From: Leptospiraceae bacterium
GTDB lineage: Bacteria; Spirochaetota; Leptospiria; Leptospirales; Leptospiraceae
DNA length: 64,000 nucleotides
Assembly (NCBI GenBank): GCA_024233835.1
Contig: JACKPC010000002.1
Location: forward strand, 1,015,001 to 1,079,000
Direction of reading: 5' to 3'
The notes under the pieces were generated by a model. The model was given only the letters and a program-made list of their open reading frames with translations, did not search any database and had not been told where the DNA came from. Of this stretch, positions 41,778 through 50,646 are shown piece by piece (position 1 is the stretch's first letter; each line of letters starts with the position of its first letter). A program made the translations under genes and the position numbers.

Positions 41778-43028
41778 ATGAATAACAAGAAACTAATATT
41801 ACTTTTTACAGGAGTTGTTACAGCATTACTTCTAATTGTCTTTTTCATAATGGATTGGAACAAATCACCCAAGGGTCAAAATAAGAATTCTAAGAACAAC
41901 AAAGTAATGTCAAAAAATTCAGACCCTACCCTTGGAGGAGGAAGTAATGGTAGTAAATCGAAGGATCCTTTTGGTGGTCCACCGGGATTCGGAGATGATG
42001 GGGTAACACCTGCATTCTTACTTCAACAATATCAGGAATGGGCCAAATATCCTCCAAATTCTCGACCCATAGATAATAATAACCATGACCTTATTAGACC
42101 CTATGAAATTGATCTCGATGCAGTAACTATGTTTGATACACCAACATCTAAAAAACCTAATGGTTATCGTTGCCATTTTCAACCAAAAACCTGGGCGATT
42201 GTTGGAATGGAAAATGATATAGTTATAACATTGGAATGTAGAGATAGCAGCAATAAAGCTATTCCAATTCGAATTGACAATCATGCCATGTATCACTACA
42301 AAGAGTGGGATGGAACAAAAACACAGGCTCACAATGCAGATTATACAGATAATGGTACAGGAGCTGATTTAATGGCAAATGACAATATCTATACGTTTAC
42401 CTGGAGACCGATGAGCAATCACTGGGGCCAAATGTTTTTAGAAGTTGATATTACTTATTCTCCGGAAGATAAAAAAGCCCACATAGTTGCAGCTTTTTTT
42501 TCATCACCAAGAAAGCCAGCTGAATTTACCAATTATTTTAGAGAAGTAATAGAAGATGGTTCCCTGGTTATTTATGCCGGAATTTCTGTATATACAAGCG
42601 GAAGCTATAATATTCAAGCGAATTTGAAAGACGTAAATGGAAACTATATCGCTTATGCTACAGAAGATGTGAAATTAAGTACAGGTTCTCAGGAAGTTAG
42701 ACTACTCTTCTATGGCAAAATATTACGCGATGCTGAAGCCAGAAGTCCTTATACTCTTACCAGCCTGAGAGGCTACAGAGAAAATTTACCTTTTGATCCG
42801 GAATTATTTGGTGATCCAAGCCCAAAAGCTTTGAAAATAATTCAATCAGCAAAAACAACCGAACCGGACAAAGAAATAATCCCTATCTTTAAAGAAGAAC
42901 ATAAAACGAAAGAATATAGCCTCGATGAATTTTCTGATAAAGAATGGCAAAGTCCGGAAAAAGACAGGCGTATACAAGAATTAAAAAGTATAGAACCCAC
43001 AAGTCCTCCGGAAATAAAATCCGAATAA
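41778..43028 (+). CDS. Hypothetical exported protein, possibly choice-of-anchor X type
   Basis: About 416 residues from the ATG at 41778 (MNNKKLILLF); a TTG at 41766 is too close to AGGAA. It has an N-terminal membrane anchor or signal (residues 5-25), a low-complexity Gly/Ser/Lys linker (about 30-75), and a beta-rich domain containing DNGTGADLMANDNIYTFTW, a pattern like the Ca-binding D-x-G-x-G-x-D-x-x-x-N-D-x-x-Y segment of choice-of-anchor X proteins. The C-terminal 70 residues are charged and disordered. It is convergent with the next gene, 7 bases away. The family call is tentative. Confidence 0.5.
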   Translation: MNNKKLILLFTGVVTALLLIVFFIMDWNKSPKGQNKNSKNNKVMSKNSDPTLGGGSNGSKSKDPFGGPPGFGDDGVTPAFLLQQYQEWAKYPPNSRPIDNNNHDLIRPYEIDLDAVTMFDTPTSKKPNGYRCHFQPKTWAIVGMENDIVITLECRDSSNKAIPIRIDNHAMYHYKEWDGTKTQAHNADYTDNGTGADLMANDNIYTFTWRPMSNHWGQMFLEVDITYSPEDKKAHIVAAFFSSPRKPAEFTNYFREVIEDGSLVIYAGISVYTSGSYNIQANLKDVNGNYIAYATEDVKLSTGSQEVRLLFYGKILRDAEARSPYTLTSLRGYRENLPFDPELFGDPSPKALKIIQSAKTTEPDKEIIPIFKEEHKTKEYSLDEFSDKEWQSPEKDRRIQELKSIEPTSPPEIKSE

Positions 43029-43035
43029 AATAATC

Positions 43036-44070
43036 TTATTTATCTATACTGTAATAAGAACTTATGCCTTCCTGAAAATATAAAGGAAGCATAAGTCTCG
43101 GACAGTTCAAATGAAAAGAAGAACGAAATGTATAGAGATAAGGTTTTGTAAAAAATAAGCGAATGAACACCCGAATATAAATTGGTGACCGGGATAATAA
43201 ATCAATTTTCTCATAGTTTGAATTCAACTTAACTTCCATTTCACATCTATTTTCTAAGTCAAACTTAATTTGTTTTTTAGAAAGGATGTCTGAGTTATTT
43301 TTTCTATCTTGCAGTATTTTTGAATATACTAATTTTCCATTTTTATCCTCTACAATAATTGTATAAAATGCTGACTCTTTACCTTTTCCTTCAAAACCTC
43401 CCAAATAAACTCTTTCACCGGAAGAAGCCATAAATCGATGTATTTCCCAGGCCTTAGAAAATTGATAAACTTCCCGGTTCATTAAAAGATGCTCCAAACC
43501 ACCCCTGCCCTTTAACTCTACTTTCTTATTTCCCATAATATAACTCAACTTTGCAGTACCGAAAGATACCAGCGTGTCTGACTTTATAAACCCTCCTGTT
43601 TTCAAATAATGCCTACCGGCAGAAAGTTTTCTTCCCCTATTATTCGCCGAAAGTTCCAGTTGCAACTTAATTTCTTGTAAATTAAGAAAAACCTTATATT
43701 TTCCACGACGATACTTCATTCCACTTTTACCGCTTTTAAAGTAAAAATGTTTCTTATCTACCACAAGACCCTGCTGAGTACTCATTTCCGTAAAAAACTT
43801 TGGCTTTGAATCTGTATACTGTACTACCATAAGACCATGATTCAGATTTCCGGGACCAAGATGACTTACACCAAATACAATTTGAAAAAACTGTCTATCT
43901 GAATAAAAATGAAAACTCCAGGCCTGTAAATATCCTTCAGTACTGTATGGTGAAAAATAAGCATCACGAACAGAACTTTTAGAAAACTCTGAATCTGCTT
44001 TCAGAAGAAAAAAAGGTAGAAAGGTGAATAAAAATATACCAATAATCTGTTGTTTTAAATATTTCAACAT
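43036..44070 (-). CDS. Exported lipocalin-like protein, unknown
   Basis: A 344-residue protein with a signal peptide (IIGIFLFTFLPFFLLKA). The rest is a beta-rich body (e.g. LQAWSFHFYSDRQFFQIVFGV, GLMVVQY, KVFLNLQEIKLQLELS, ELKGRGGLEHL). The order of strands and GRGGLEHL recall AttH/Svf1-like double lipocalins, which bind hydrophobic ligands. I am not sure of the family. It lies 15 bases after the stop of the MBL-fold lipoprotein gene on the same strand and is likely cotranscribed. Confidence 0.5.
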   Translation of the reverse strand: MLKYLKQQIIGIFLFTFLPFFLLKADSEFSKSSVRDAYFSPYSTEGYLQAWSFHFYSDRQFFQIVFGVSHLGPGNLNHGLMVVQYTDSKPKFFTEMSTQQGLVVDKKHFYFKSGKSGMKYRRGKYKVFLNLQEIKLQLELSANNRGRKLSAGRHYLKTGGFIKSDTLVSFGTAKLSYIMGNKKVELKGRGGLEHLLMNREVYQFSKAWEIHRFMASSGERVYLGGFEGKGKESAFYTIIVEDKNGKLVYSKILQDRKNNSDILSKKQIKFDLENRCEMEVKLNSNYEKIDLLSRSPIYIRVFIRLFFTKPYLYTFRSSFHLNCPRLMLPLYFQEGISSYYSIDK

Positions 44071-44085
44071 GATTGCAGTTTCCTA

Positions 44086-45207
44086 TTACTTCTTCTCGAT
44101 CTTCTTTACAAATTGCTTCCACCATTTTTCAAATATATTCTCTTTTTCTAAAAAAACCAATTGACCGAACTTCGGAGTTAAAAGCTCAATACCATATTTT
44201 TCTGTATACTTCTCAGATTCTTCGATAGGTTCATACCAATCATGTAAAGCTAGTTCAAACATAGCCCAGTGAATCGGCACCATTTTCTTTCCCTTTAAAT
44301 CTAAAACTGCCTGAGAGGTTTCTTCCGGCATTAAATGCACTTCCTTCCACATCTCGTTATATTGCCCATTTTCAATAAACACAAGTTCAAAAGGACCATA
44401 TTTATCTCCAATTTCTTTAAAGTGAATATCATAACCTGAATCACCACTAAAGTAGAGATTTTGTTTAGGAGTTTTTAATACATAAGATGCCCACAAAGTC
44501 TGCCCTCCATCCATCCCGCTTCTCCCGGAAAAGTGCTGAGCCGGTGTACAGACAAGTTCAATATTCTTGAATGTTGTAGACTCCCACCAATCTAATTCTT
44601 GCATCCTGTCTTCCGGTATGCCCCAACTTTTAAGATGCGAGCTAACTCCCAAAGGAGTTATAAACCTTGTTTTCTTGGTTTGAAAATGTTGTATGGTTTC
44701 CATATCAAGGTGATCATAATGATCATGGGAAATGATAACATAATCAATTTCCGGTAAGTCCTTAATAGATAGAACCGGGGCCTGGAAACGTTTCACCATA
44801 AAAGAAAAGGGAGAAGCTGAACCAGATAAAACAGGATCAAAAAGAATAATCGTATTTTCGTAATTTACTAATATACTGGAATGTCCAAGCCAGATAAATT
44901 TAATACTTTCTGTAGGTTTTAAAAATTCTTCTATATCTGGAGGCTTTATCTCAGGAAGCTTTTGTTCGGGAACTCTGTCTCCTGAACCAAAAAAGAATTT
45001 CCAGGAAGTTGACCAGAGACTTGTTTTCTTTCTCATCTCTTCGAGTATATTGGATTTACGATTTACAAACTTCTTCTTCTCTTTATCATACTGAGGAGAG
45101 CTTTGGATTTTTTCTAAATGCTTCCCCTCCGGATCACTACCAAAGGAAGAGCAGGATGTTGCAGCGAATAAGACTCCAAAAAATAAAATACTTATAGAAC
45201 TAAACAT
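44086..45207 (-). CDS. Metallo-beta-lactamase-fold lipoprotein (UlaG/NAPE-PLD-like)
   Basis: A 373-residue protein with a lipoprotein signal ending in AATSCSSFG. The MBL fold begins at about residue 97 (IKFIWLGHSSILV). Metal-binding motif SHDHYDHLD (about 157-165), then His in TPAQHFSG, Asp in YFSGDSGYD and His in VPIHWAMFELALHD. These features match the NAPE-PLD/UlaG branch, whose members hydrolyse phosphodiesters or lactones. The protein is probably periplasmic or surface-anchored. A stem-loop (45250-45276) lies between it and the next gene upstream on its strand. Confidence 0.85.
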   Translation of the reverse strand: MFSSISILFFGVLFAATSCSSFGSDPEGKHLEKIQSSPQYDKEKKKFVNRKSNILEEMRKKTSLWSTSWKFFFGSGDRVPEQKLPEIKPPDIEEFLKPTESIKFIWLGHSSILVNYENTIILFDPVLSGSASPFSFMVKRFQAPVLSIKDLPEIDYVIISHDHYDHLDMETIQHFQTKKTRFITPLGVSSHLKSWGIPEDRMQELDWWESTTFKNIELVCTPAQHFSGRSGMDGGQTLWASYVLKTPKQNLYFSGDSGYDIHFKEIGDKYGPFELVFIENGQYNEMWKEVHLMPEETSQAVLDLKGKKMVPIHWAMFELALHDWYEPIEESEKYTEKYGIELLTPKFGQLVFLEKENIFEKWWKQFVKKIEKK

Positions 45208-45249
45208 ATTTTAAACCTGTTGAAAGGTATAAATTTTTCAAGCTTTAAA

Positions 45250-45276
45250 TCCCATCCGTATTTAATACAGATGGGA
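45250..45276 (-). terminator. Stem-loop after the 147-residue gene, possible terminator
   Basis: TCCCATCCGTAT (45250-45261) pairs with ATACAGATGGGA (45265-45276) with one mismatch and a very small loop. It lies 8 bases past the stop of the minus-strand gene at 45284-45727. On the minus strand it is followed by an AT-rich run rather than a clean T tract, so intrinsic termination would be weak. Confidence 0.45.
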
Positions 45277-45283
45277 CTATTTT

Positions 45284-45727
45284 CTAATCGAGGATAGAAG
45301 GAAGTTCAAATCCTTCCGGCGTTTCTTCACAGGCCCCCGAATACAAATCACTCAAAGAAATAACAGCGTGAACCGGATGGCTTAAATTTCCCTGGCTCAG
45401 CAGTTCATCCCTTTCCTGCTTAATTCCATCCACATGAATCCAGCTATCCATTCTGGAAGAATTGCCCTCTATAATTTCAGCAGTCACAAGATACTCATAA
45501 TTTCCAAAACGTTTTAAATATACTCTAAAGCTTTCATCAGACATATTCACCAGTTCCTCCCGAAATAAATAGGATGAGTTTGATTTCGTCTTTACCGCTT
45601 GCATGGCATAAAAACGGTTCAGAACCCTCAGTATATCTAAAAATTCTTTTTTCCGAAAACGCAATTCTTTCCAATCCTCACTCTGCCAATCATTCACTAT
45701 CGTATTTGATTTTACCTTTGTTTTCAT
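45284..45727 (-). CDS. Hypothetical protein
   Basis: A 147-residue soluble protein of unknown family, with no signal peptide or membrane segment. It has a basic helical N-terminal third (WKELRFRKKEFLDILRVLNRFYAM) and a mixed alpha/beta remainder. AGGAG lies 7 bases before the ATG, supporting this start. A stem-loop follows its stop and it is probably monocistronic. Confidence 0.6.
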   Translation of the reverse strand: MKTKVKSNTIVNDWQSEDWKELRFRKKEFLDILRVLNRFYAMQAVKTKSNSSYLFREELVNMSDESFRVYLKRFGNYEYLVTAEIIEGNSSRMDSWIHVDGIKQERDELLSQGNLSHPVHAVISLSDLYSGACEETPEGFELPSILD

Positions 45728-45843
45728 TTTTGCTCCTATACTATAATAGGTTTCAAAAGCGCAGAAATGACTTTTTGTAAGTGGATATTTTACCTAATAA
45801 TCTCCTTTTTTTTAAATTCCGAGATATTTTTTGTAGACTATCT

Positions 45844-47139
45844 TTAATTTCTTAGTTGGAAAATAATATCCAGAAGTGCTTCATCCGATGCACCCGCAGT
45901 TGAAAGATGATTTAGTGTATAGAAAGTTTTACAACTTTTTACTGCTCTTTTTTCACTTACATCCAGGCCTTTCCAGCAGGCATTAAGAGAAAGATAATAA
46001 TCAGCCAGACCATCTCCTACCTGGTAGCGTTCCCAGTTCATTTCAGATAAATAAGGATCTCGTTTATAAGAAAAATTTGGATCTTTTTTAGCAGCATTCA
46101 AACCTTCTTCAAATGCAGGTTGAAGTTTATCATAATGTAGATACTTTACATTTTTTCCGAATAATCGACAGGCTGTATAATTATATTCAAAGCTACGTTT
46201 TTCTCCACATGAAAGAAGTCTATCTCTCTTACCTCCACTAAATTTGTAGCGAACACCCGAAGCTGCAAAATCTGCCTTTAACCAGCCCTCTTTTTTTAGA
46301 GGTATATTATTAACAACATACAGGGGAACATTATTTTCCATTGGAGCCGCCGGACTTAAATCCATCCAGGTTGGATTGGTTTTACCCGGTTCATAGTCTT
46401 CATACAAAGGCATAACCATATTCAAACCAAAACCGAGACTCTTCACAAATTGCTCCTGTGTTTCCTTATCTTTGGATACATACGCACCTCTTACAACAAA
46501 TGTAGCAAGGGCCCCCTGCACTACTCCTGTAGCAGAGTATATTTCAGAAAGTGCTTCACAGGTATTCTCTCCCATTAAAGATGTTTTTTGCATACATCTG
46601 CGGGCAAGATTAAAAGCAACTGCTCCTCCCTTTGAATGACCGATATAAGCACAGCGCTTGGAAAATGTCTCCGGCATCCCGGGTCGCAGAGGAGTACAGA
46701 CTACATCCCGTATAAACTTTTCAGTTCTTTCAGTCATCTCTAATATAGTGGTTTTGTTAGATTCCTGAAAAGCCACAATCACTTCTCCGCAGGCTGTATC
46801 CAGGAGCTTATCTATACTGCCAAGCCCGTAATATGTATGAACAAAATAATCAAAAGTGATATTCTTAAACTTTAACATAGCTACCTCCATACCATAACCA
46901 TGTTGTAAGTAGCAGGTTCTAACAGAAGGAATCAGCTTGTTTTCTAATTTATCCTTACGATAAATTTTATAGTAAACATTTTCCGTGATTTTCGTTTCAT
47001 CAATCCTGGCCGGAATAAAGGAATTATAAGATTCCCTCTTTGATACCTTAAGTTCATCATGTTTCATCAATTGAAGCGTTTTACAAGCAGAAATTAAATT
47101 TGCTATACTAAAAATTATAATACTATAAATTATTCTCAT
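45844..47139 (-). CDS. Alpha/beta-hydrolase-like lipoprotein
   Basis: A 431-residue protein with a lipoprotein signal (IIFSIANLISACKTL). The nucleophile elbow is GHSKGG in CAYIGHSKGGAVAFNLAR (about residues 164-181), the G-x-S-x-G motif of lipases and esterases. Many Cys in the mature region (about ten) suggest disulfides in the periplasm or outside. It is probably an exported esterase or lipase with an unknown substrate. It lies 11 bases after the stop of a chemoreceptor-like gene on the same strand and is likely cotranscribed. Confidence 0.65.
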   Translation of the reverse strand: MRIIYSIIIFSIANLISACKTLQLMKHDELKVSKRESYNSFIPARIDETKITENVYYKIYRKDKLENKLIPSVRTCYLQHGYGMEVAMLKFKNITFDYFVHTYYGLGSIDKLLDTACGEVIVAFQESNKTTILEMTERTEKFIRDVVCTPLRPGMPETFSKRCAYIGHSKGGAVAFNLARRCMQKTSLMGENTCEALSEIYSATGVVQGALATFVVRGAYVSKDKETQEQFVKSLGFGLNMVMPLYEDYEPGKTNPTWMDLSPAAPMENNVPLYVVNNIPLKKEGWLKADFAASGVRYKFSGGKRDRLLSCGEKRSFEYNYTACRLFGKNVKYLHYDKLQPAFEEGLNAAKKDPNFSYKRDPYLSEMNWERYQVGDGLADYYLSLNACWKGLDVSEKRAVKSCKTFYTLNHLSTAGASDEALLDIIFQLRN

Positions 47140-47150
47140 ATTAAATCCTT

Positions 47151-48401
47151 CTAAAAAAATGTAATATCATCTTCCTCTATTTTTTCCGGTTCATCAATAT
47201 GGCCGGTTTGAACTTTATTATCTACTGTTTTTAATAATTCTTTTAACTTATCTAATTCCTCTACCGGAAACTCTTTCAATGCAGTTAAATTTAGTATATC
47301 ACTTTCTCCTAATAAAGAAATTTCTTCTTTTGCTTTATTAATAGAATGTAATACATTCTGTTCCAGATCTGTAATATACTTTTCTAATTGTACAGTATTA
47401 ATTGTATTATTTATGTCATTTTTAATTCCCAAACTGGTATTGCCCATCATATCCATTAAAGTTACAGTTAGTTCTATAATTAGTTTAAAAAGAGTTCGGG
47501 TCATAGATAAAAATACATCCTGTATAAGAGCAATAGTTGAATTGATATACTGTGATTCCGCATCCATAGCTTCTTTCAATCCATTTATAGAACCTTTTAT
47601 ATATAAATTTGTATCTTTTAGTTCTTTCTTTATTTTTTTTGCTGCCGATTCTGAAAGGCTCGCAAGACGCCGAATTTCGTTAGAGACCACTGCAAAGCCC
47701 TTCCCTTCGGTACCGGCATGAGCAGCCTCTATACTGGCATTTAATGAAATTAGCTCTATGCCATTTGCAATTTCAGTAACTTCTTCAGAAAGCTTTTGAA
47801 TTTCATTAACTTTATTGAATATATTATCAAGAGTTTGAACATCTTCCAATTTTCTCTTATGGGTCAAAACCAACTCATCAATGATTTGCTGAAGAAGTTC
47901 GTGATATTTTTTCTGTATAAAGGAGATAAACTTTTCTCTATGCTCGGAATCTTTTAAAGTCATACTTTCTTCACTATTCTCTAAAGAATGATAAGACACA
48001 AAAGATAACAGGTCCTTTTCCGCAGTTTCAATCATAGAGATTATTTCTTCCAGCATCACATCTAATTTTTTTATAATGCCGGTAAAATATAATACTACAG
48101 TATCATTCGCATTTTTTAAGGAGTTTGAAATATCTTTTATTTCATATTCTGACTCTGCCAGTGCTGTTTTTATGCTGATGTAACCTGAAGCATCCCGAAG
48201 ATAATGTTCTAATATGTTATGTACACCCGATTCCAAATCTTTTCTTGATTTTTTTTCATTCTCCAGATACAGTTCTATCTTTTTAAGTTTTTCTTGAAGT
48301 TCTATATTTTTCTTCTGCTCATTCGTTTTTAAAGTATAGTACAAATAAGATAGAACTATCGTAGAAATCAAGAATATACCGAATAATATATATGGTAGCA
48401 A
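47151..48401 (-). CDS. Chemoreceptor-like protein with one membrane anchor and no sensor
   Basis: A 416-residue protein with one N-terminal membrane segment (IFLISTIVLSYLYYTL) and no recognisable ligand domain. The signalling tip is altered: ELISLNASIEAAHAGTEGKGFAVVSNEIRRLA, with His in place of the usual Arg (AARAG to AAHAG). Flanking helices are short and the C-terminal half contains an acidic tail. The start codon is TTG at 48401 with a run of seven G (48407-48413) acting as its ribosome binding site. It may sense through helices, or be a structural partner of the receptor array encoded divergently. Confidence 0.75.
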   Translation of the reverse strand: MLPYILFGIFLISTIVLSYLYYTLKTNEQKKNIELQEKLKKIELYLENEKKSRKDLESGVHNILEHYLRDASGYISIKTALAESEYEIKDISNSLKNANDTVVLYFTGIIKKLDVMLEEIISMIETAEKDLLSFVSYHSLENSEESMTLKDSEHREKFISFIQKKYHELLQQIIDELVLTHKRKLEDVQTLDNIFNKVNEIQKLSEEVTEIANGIELISLNASIEAAHAGTEGKGFAVVSNEIRRLASLSESAAKKIKKELKDTNLYIKGSINGLKEAMDAESQYINSTIALIQDVFLSMTRTLFKLIIELTVTLMDMMGNTSLGIKNDINNTINTVQLEKYITDLEQNVLHSINKAKEEISLLGESDILNLTALKEFPVEELDKLKELLKTVDNKVQTGHIDEPEKIEEDDITFF

Positions 48402-48462
48402 AAGTTCCCCCCCTTACAGCGTGCCTTAAAATAGGCTTATCTATTAAAGAAAAGCAAGCTGC

Positions 48463-48496
48463 AAGAGCCTGTAGCTTCATTTTCAGACAGGCTCTT
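48463..48496. promoter_or_regulatory. Perfect 10-bp inverted repeat in the divergent intergenic region
   Basis: AAGAGCCTGT (48463-48472) and ACAGGCTCTT (48487-48496) are perfect complements around a 14-base loop. They lie between the two divergently transcribed chemoreceptor genes, about 60 bases upstream of one start and 175 of the other. No T run follows on either strand. It could be an operator or an RNA hairpin in a leader. Confidence 0.5.
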
Positions 48497-48672
48497 ATAG
48501 GCAAACAAACTATACTCAGTCATTTTTTCAATGATAAAAAAGCCATTTTTATCTACTTAATAATTTATTAAGTAACTACGTTTAATCATGTTGCACAAAA
48601 TAAAAAAAAATAGACAAAATCTAATTAAAAGTATAATTTGGAAATAGATAAATATATAAAGGAAGGAATGTT

Positions 48673-50637
48673 ATGGATAAACCAAAAGGTCTATCGGGTA
48701 AGGGACTGGCAAAACAACCTGGTGGTGGAAAGAAGGGTTCATCATCCTTTCATCATGATGACAAGGGTGCGGAGTTTGCCCAGAAAAGAGAAGAAGCAAG
48801 AAGGATAGCGGCCGAAAAAGCCAAATCAAGAACCCTGGCAAAACAACAGCAAATTAGTGAAAGAATTGCAACTGCTTCTGAACAGCTTTCCAGCGGCATA
48901 CAAGAAGGAAGCAGTGCTTCAGAAGAATTAATGCGTGCTATGCAGCAAATAGCTTCCGGAGCTGAAGAAGCCAGCAGTTCATCTGAAGAATCCAAAGCAA
49001 CCGCTACACAAATAGAAAAAAATGCACAAATAAATTCTAATCTGGCTCAAACCACAATGGATAAGGTCAACCTGATCCAAACCCTAACAACAGCAACCAG
49101 TAACGATATTCGATCCTTAATTGAAGGTGTAAACAAAGCAGCCACAGCTGCAATTCAAACCGCCAATCTGATGCAGGATCTGGAAAAGAAATCAGAAGAA
49201 GTAGGTAATATCCTTCAATCGGTTGTTCGTATAGCCGACCAAACTAACCTTCTGGCTTTAAATGCTGCCATTGAAGCTGCAAGAGCCGGAGAGCATGGTA
49301 GGGGTTTTGCTATTGTAGCTGATGAAGTCCGCAATTTAGCAGAAACGTCAGAAAAAAGTGCCAACCAGATAAAAGATGTTGTGGCTGATATTCAAGCAGA
49401 AGTTCGTAAAGTTGTACAGGAAGTCAATAATATAGGCGCAACAGCCAAAGAAGAATCAGCAAAAGGAACTGAAATAACTAATGGTATATTAGGAATTGCA
49501 AATGCCATGGTTCAGTTTCAAAAAATTACTGATGATACAAATGTGGGTATAAATAACATACTGGAATTATCTAAAGAATATTTAAGTATTGCAGAAAATA
49601 TAGCTGCCAGTGCTGAGGAAATTTCCGCCAGTGCCGAACAGTCCCGTAAAGGTACAGAACAACAGGCAAAAGCTTTTTCTGAAATGTCCTCTGCTTCAGA
49701 AGAGTTAGCTCAAACTGCTGAAGAATTAAAAAATTCCACCAATATGCAAAAATCCGCAGAAGAACTGGCATCCATGTCAGAACAACTTTCTGCCAATATT
49801 GAAGAAGCTCTTTCTGCCAGTCAAGAGCTTTCATCTGCTATTGAACAAATTCAAAAAGCAACAGAAATTCAGAGTAGAGAAACGAACAAAGGTGTAGAAG
49901 TAGGTGAAAGAATTGAAGGTTCCAACTTTCAGATTGAAAAAAATGCCAGTTCTATGCAAACCCAGGTAAAAGAAATAGCCATAAACCTGACTCAGAACAA
50001 GCTCGATGTAGATAAAATGATAAGTAACATAGGACTTGCAACCGAGAAGAACTTTGAAGCAGCTAAGAGTATAAGAACTTTAAGTGAGAAAACCCTGGCT
50101 ATCGATAAAATTGTCGAAACCATCATTAATGTAACCATAAAAACTGATATGCTGGCTGTTAGTGGATCTATAGAAGCGGCCAGAGCCGGAGAACACGGAA
50201 AAGGTTTCTCTGTTGTTTCCGGAGATATTAGAAATCTTGCAACCGAATCATCCCAGAGTGCCGATCAGATTAAGGATTTGGTTCGCTCTCTTTCCTTATT
50301 AGTAGATACAAGTGCAATAAACGTTGAGACCGCAGCGAATCTATCACAGACTGAAGTAGCCAAGGCAAAAGAGTCCACCCGAAATCTCGAATTGATCGAA
50401 GCCGATATAAAAACCATCGAAAACCAGATGGGCGAAATGGTAAAAAATGCCCAGGAAGCAAAACAGGCAAACGAAGAAGCCAAGAAAGCTATCGACAATA
50501 TAAGCGCTGCTGCTGAAGAAGCAGTTAAATCCATTACAGAAGCATCTTCTGCCTCAGAAGAACAGGCCAAAGGTTTACAGGAACTTTCCGAAGCCATTGA
50601 AGAAATTGCAGCTTTAGCAGACGAGTTGCAAAGTTAG
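48673..50637 (+). CDS. Soluble chemoreceptor with two signalling tips
   Basis: A 654-residue methyl-accepting protein without membrane segments or a sensory domain. After a Gly/Lys-rich N-terminus (1-35) come long heptad helices. The first hairpin tip at about 190-235 is canonical (QTNLLALNAAIEAARAGEHG). A second tip at about 480-525 is altered (KTDMLAVSGSIEAARAGEHG): the Glu and Arg of the CheA/CheW contact are kept, but Asn of LALN is replaced by Ser. Many SASEE/SSASEE motifs resemble methylation sites. The two tips imply a fused or duplicated receptor that could bridge two arrays or two CheW layers. GGAAGGA precedes the ATG. It opens the chemosensory-stressosome gene run. Confidence 0.9.
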   Translation: MDKPKGLSGKGLAKQPGGGKKGSSSFHHDDKGAEFAQKREEARRIAAEKAKSRTLAKQQQISERIATASEQLSSGIQEGSSASEELMRAMQQIASGAEEASSSSEESKATATQIEKNAQINSNLAQTTMDKVNLIQTLTTATSNDIRSLIEGVNKAATAAIQTANLMQDLEKKSEEVGNILQSVVRIADQTNLLALNAAIEAARAGEHGRGFAIVADEVRNLAETSEKSANQIKDVVADIQAEVRKVVQEVNNIGATAKEESAKGTEITNGILGIANAMVQFQKITDDTNVGINNILELSKEYLSIAENIAASAEEISASAEQSRKGTEQQAKAFSEMSSASEELAQTAEELKNSTNMQKSAEELASMSEQLSANIEEALSASQELSSAIEQIQKATEIQSRETNKGVEVGERIEGSNFQIEKNASSMQTQVKEIAINLTQNKLDVDKMISNIGLATEKNFEAAKSIRTLSEKTLAIDKIVETIINVTIKTDMLAVSGSIEAARAGEHGKGFSVVSGDIRNLATESSQSADQIKDLVRSLSLLVDTSAINVETAANLSQTEVAKAKESTRNLELIEADIKTIENQMGEMVKNAQEAKQANEEAKKAIDNISAAAEEAVKSITEASSASEEQAKGLQELSEAIEEIAALADELQS

Positions 50638-50646
50638 GTGCCAGCT

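Noticed and set aside
49571..49834. Minus-strand ORF inside the soluble receptor
   Set aside because: It lies fully within a well-supported gene, with composition expected of a shadow frame; other long antisense frames (e.g. 13443-13958, 50265-50597) were rejected for the same reason.
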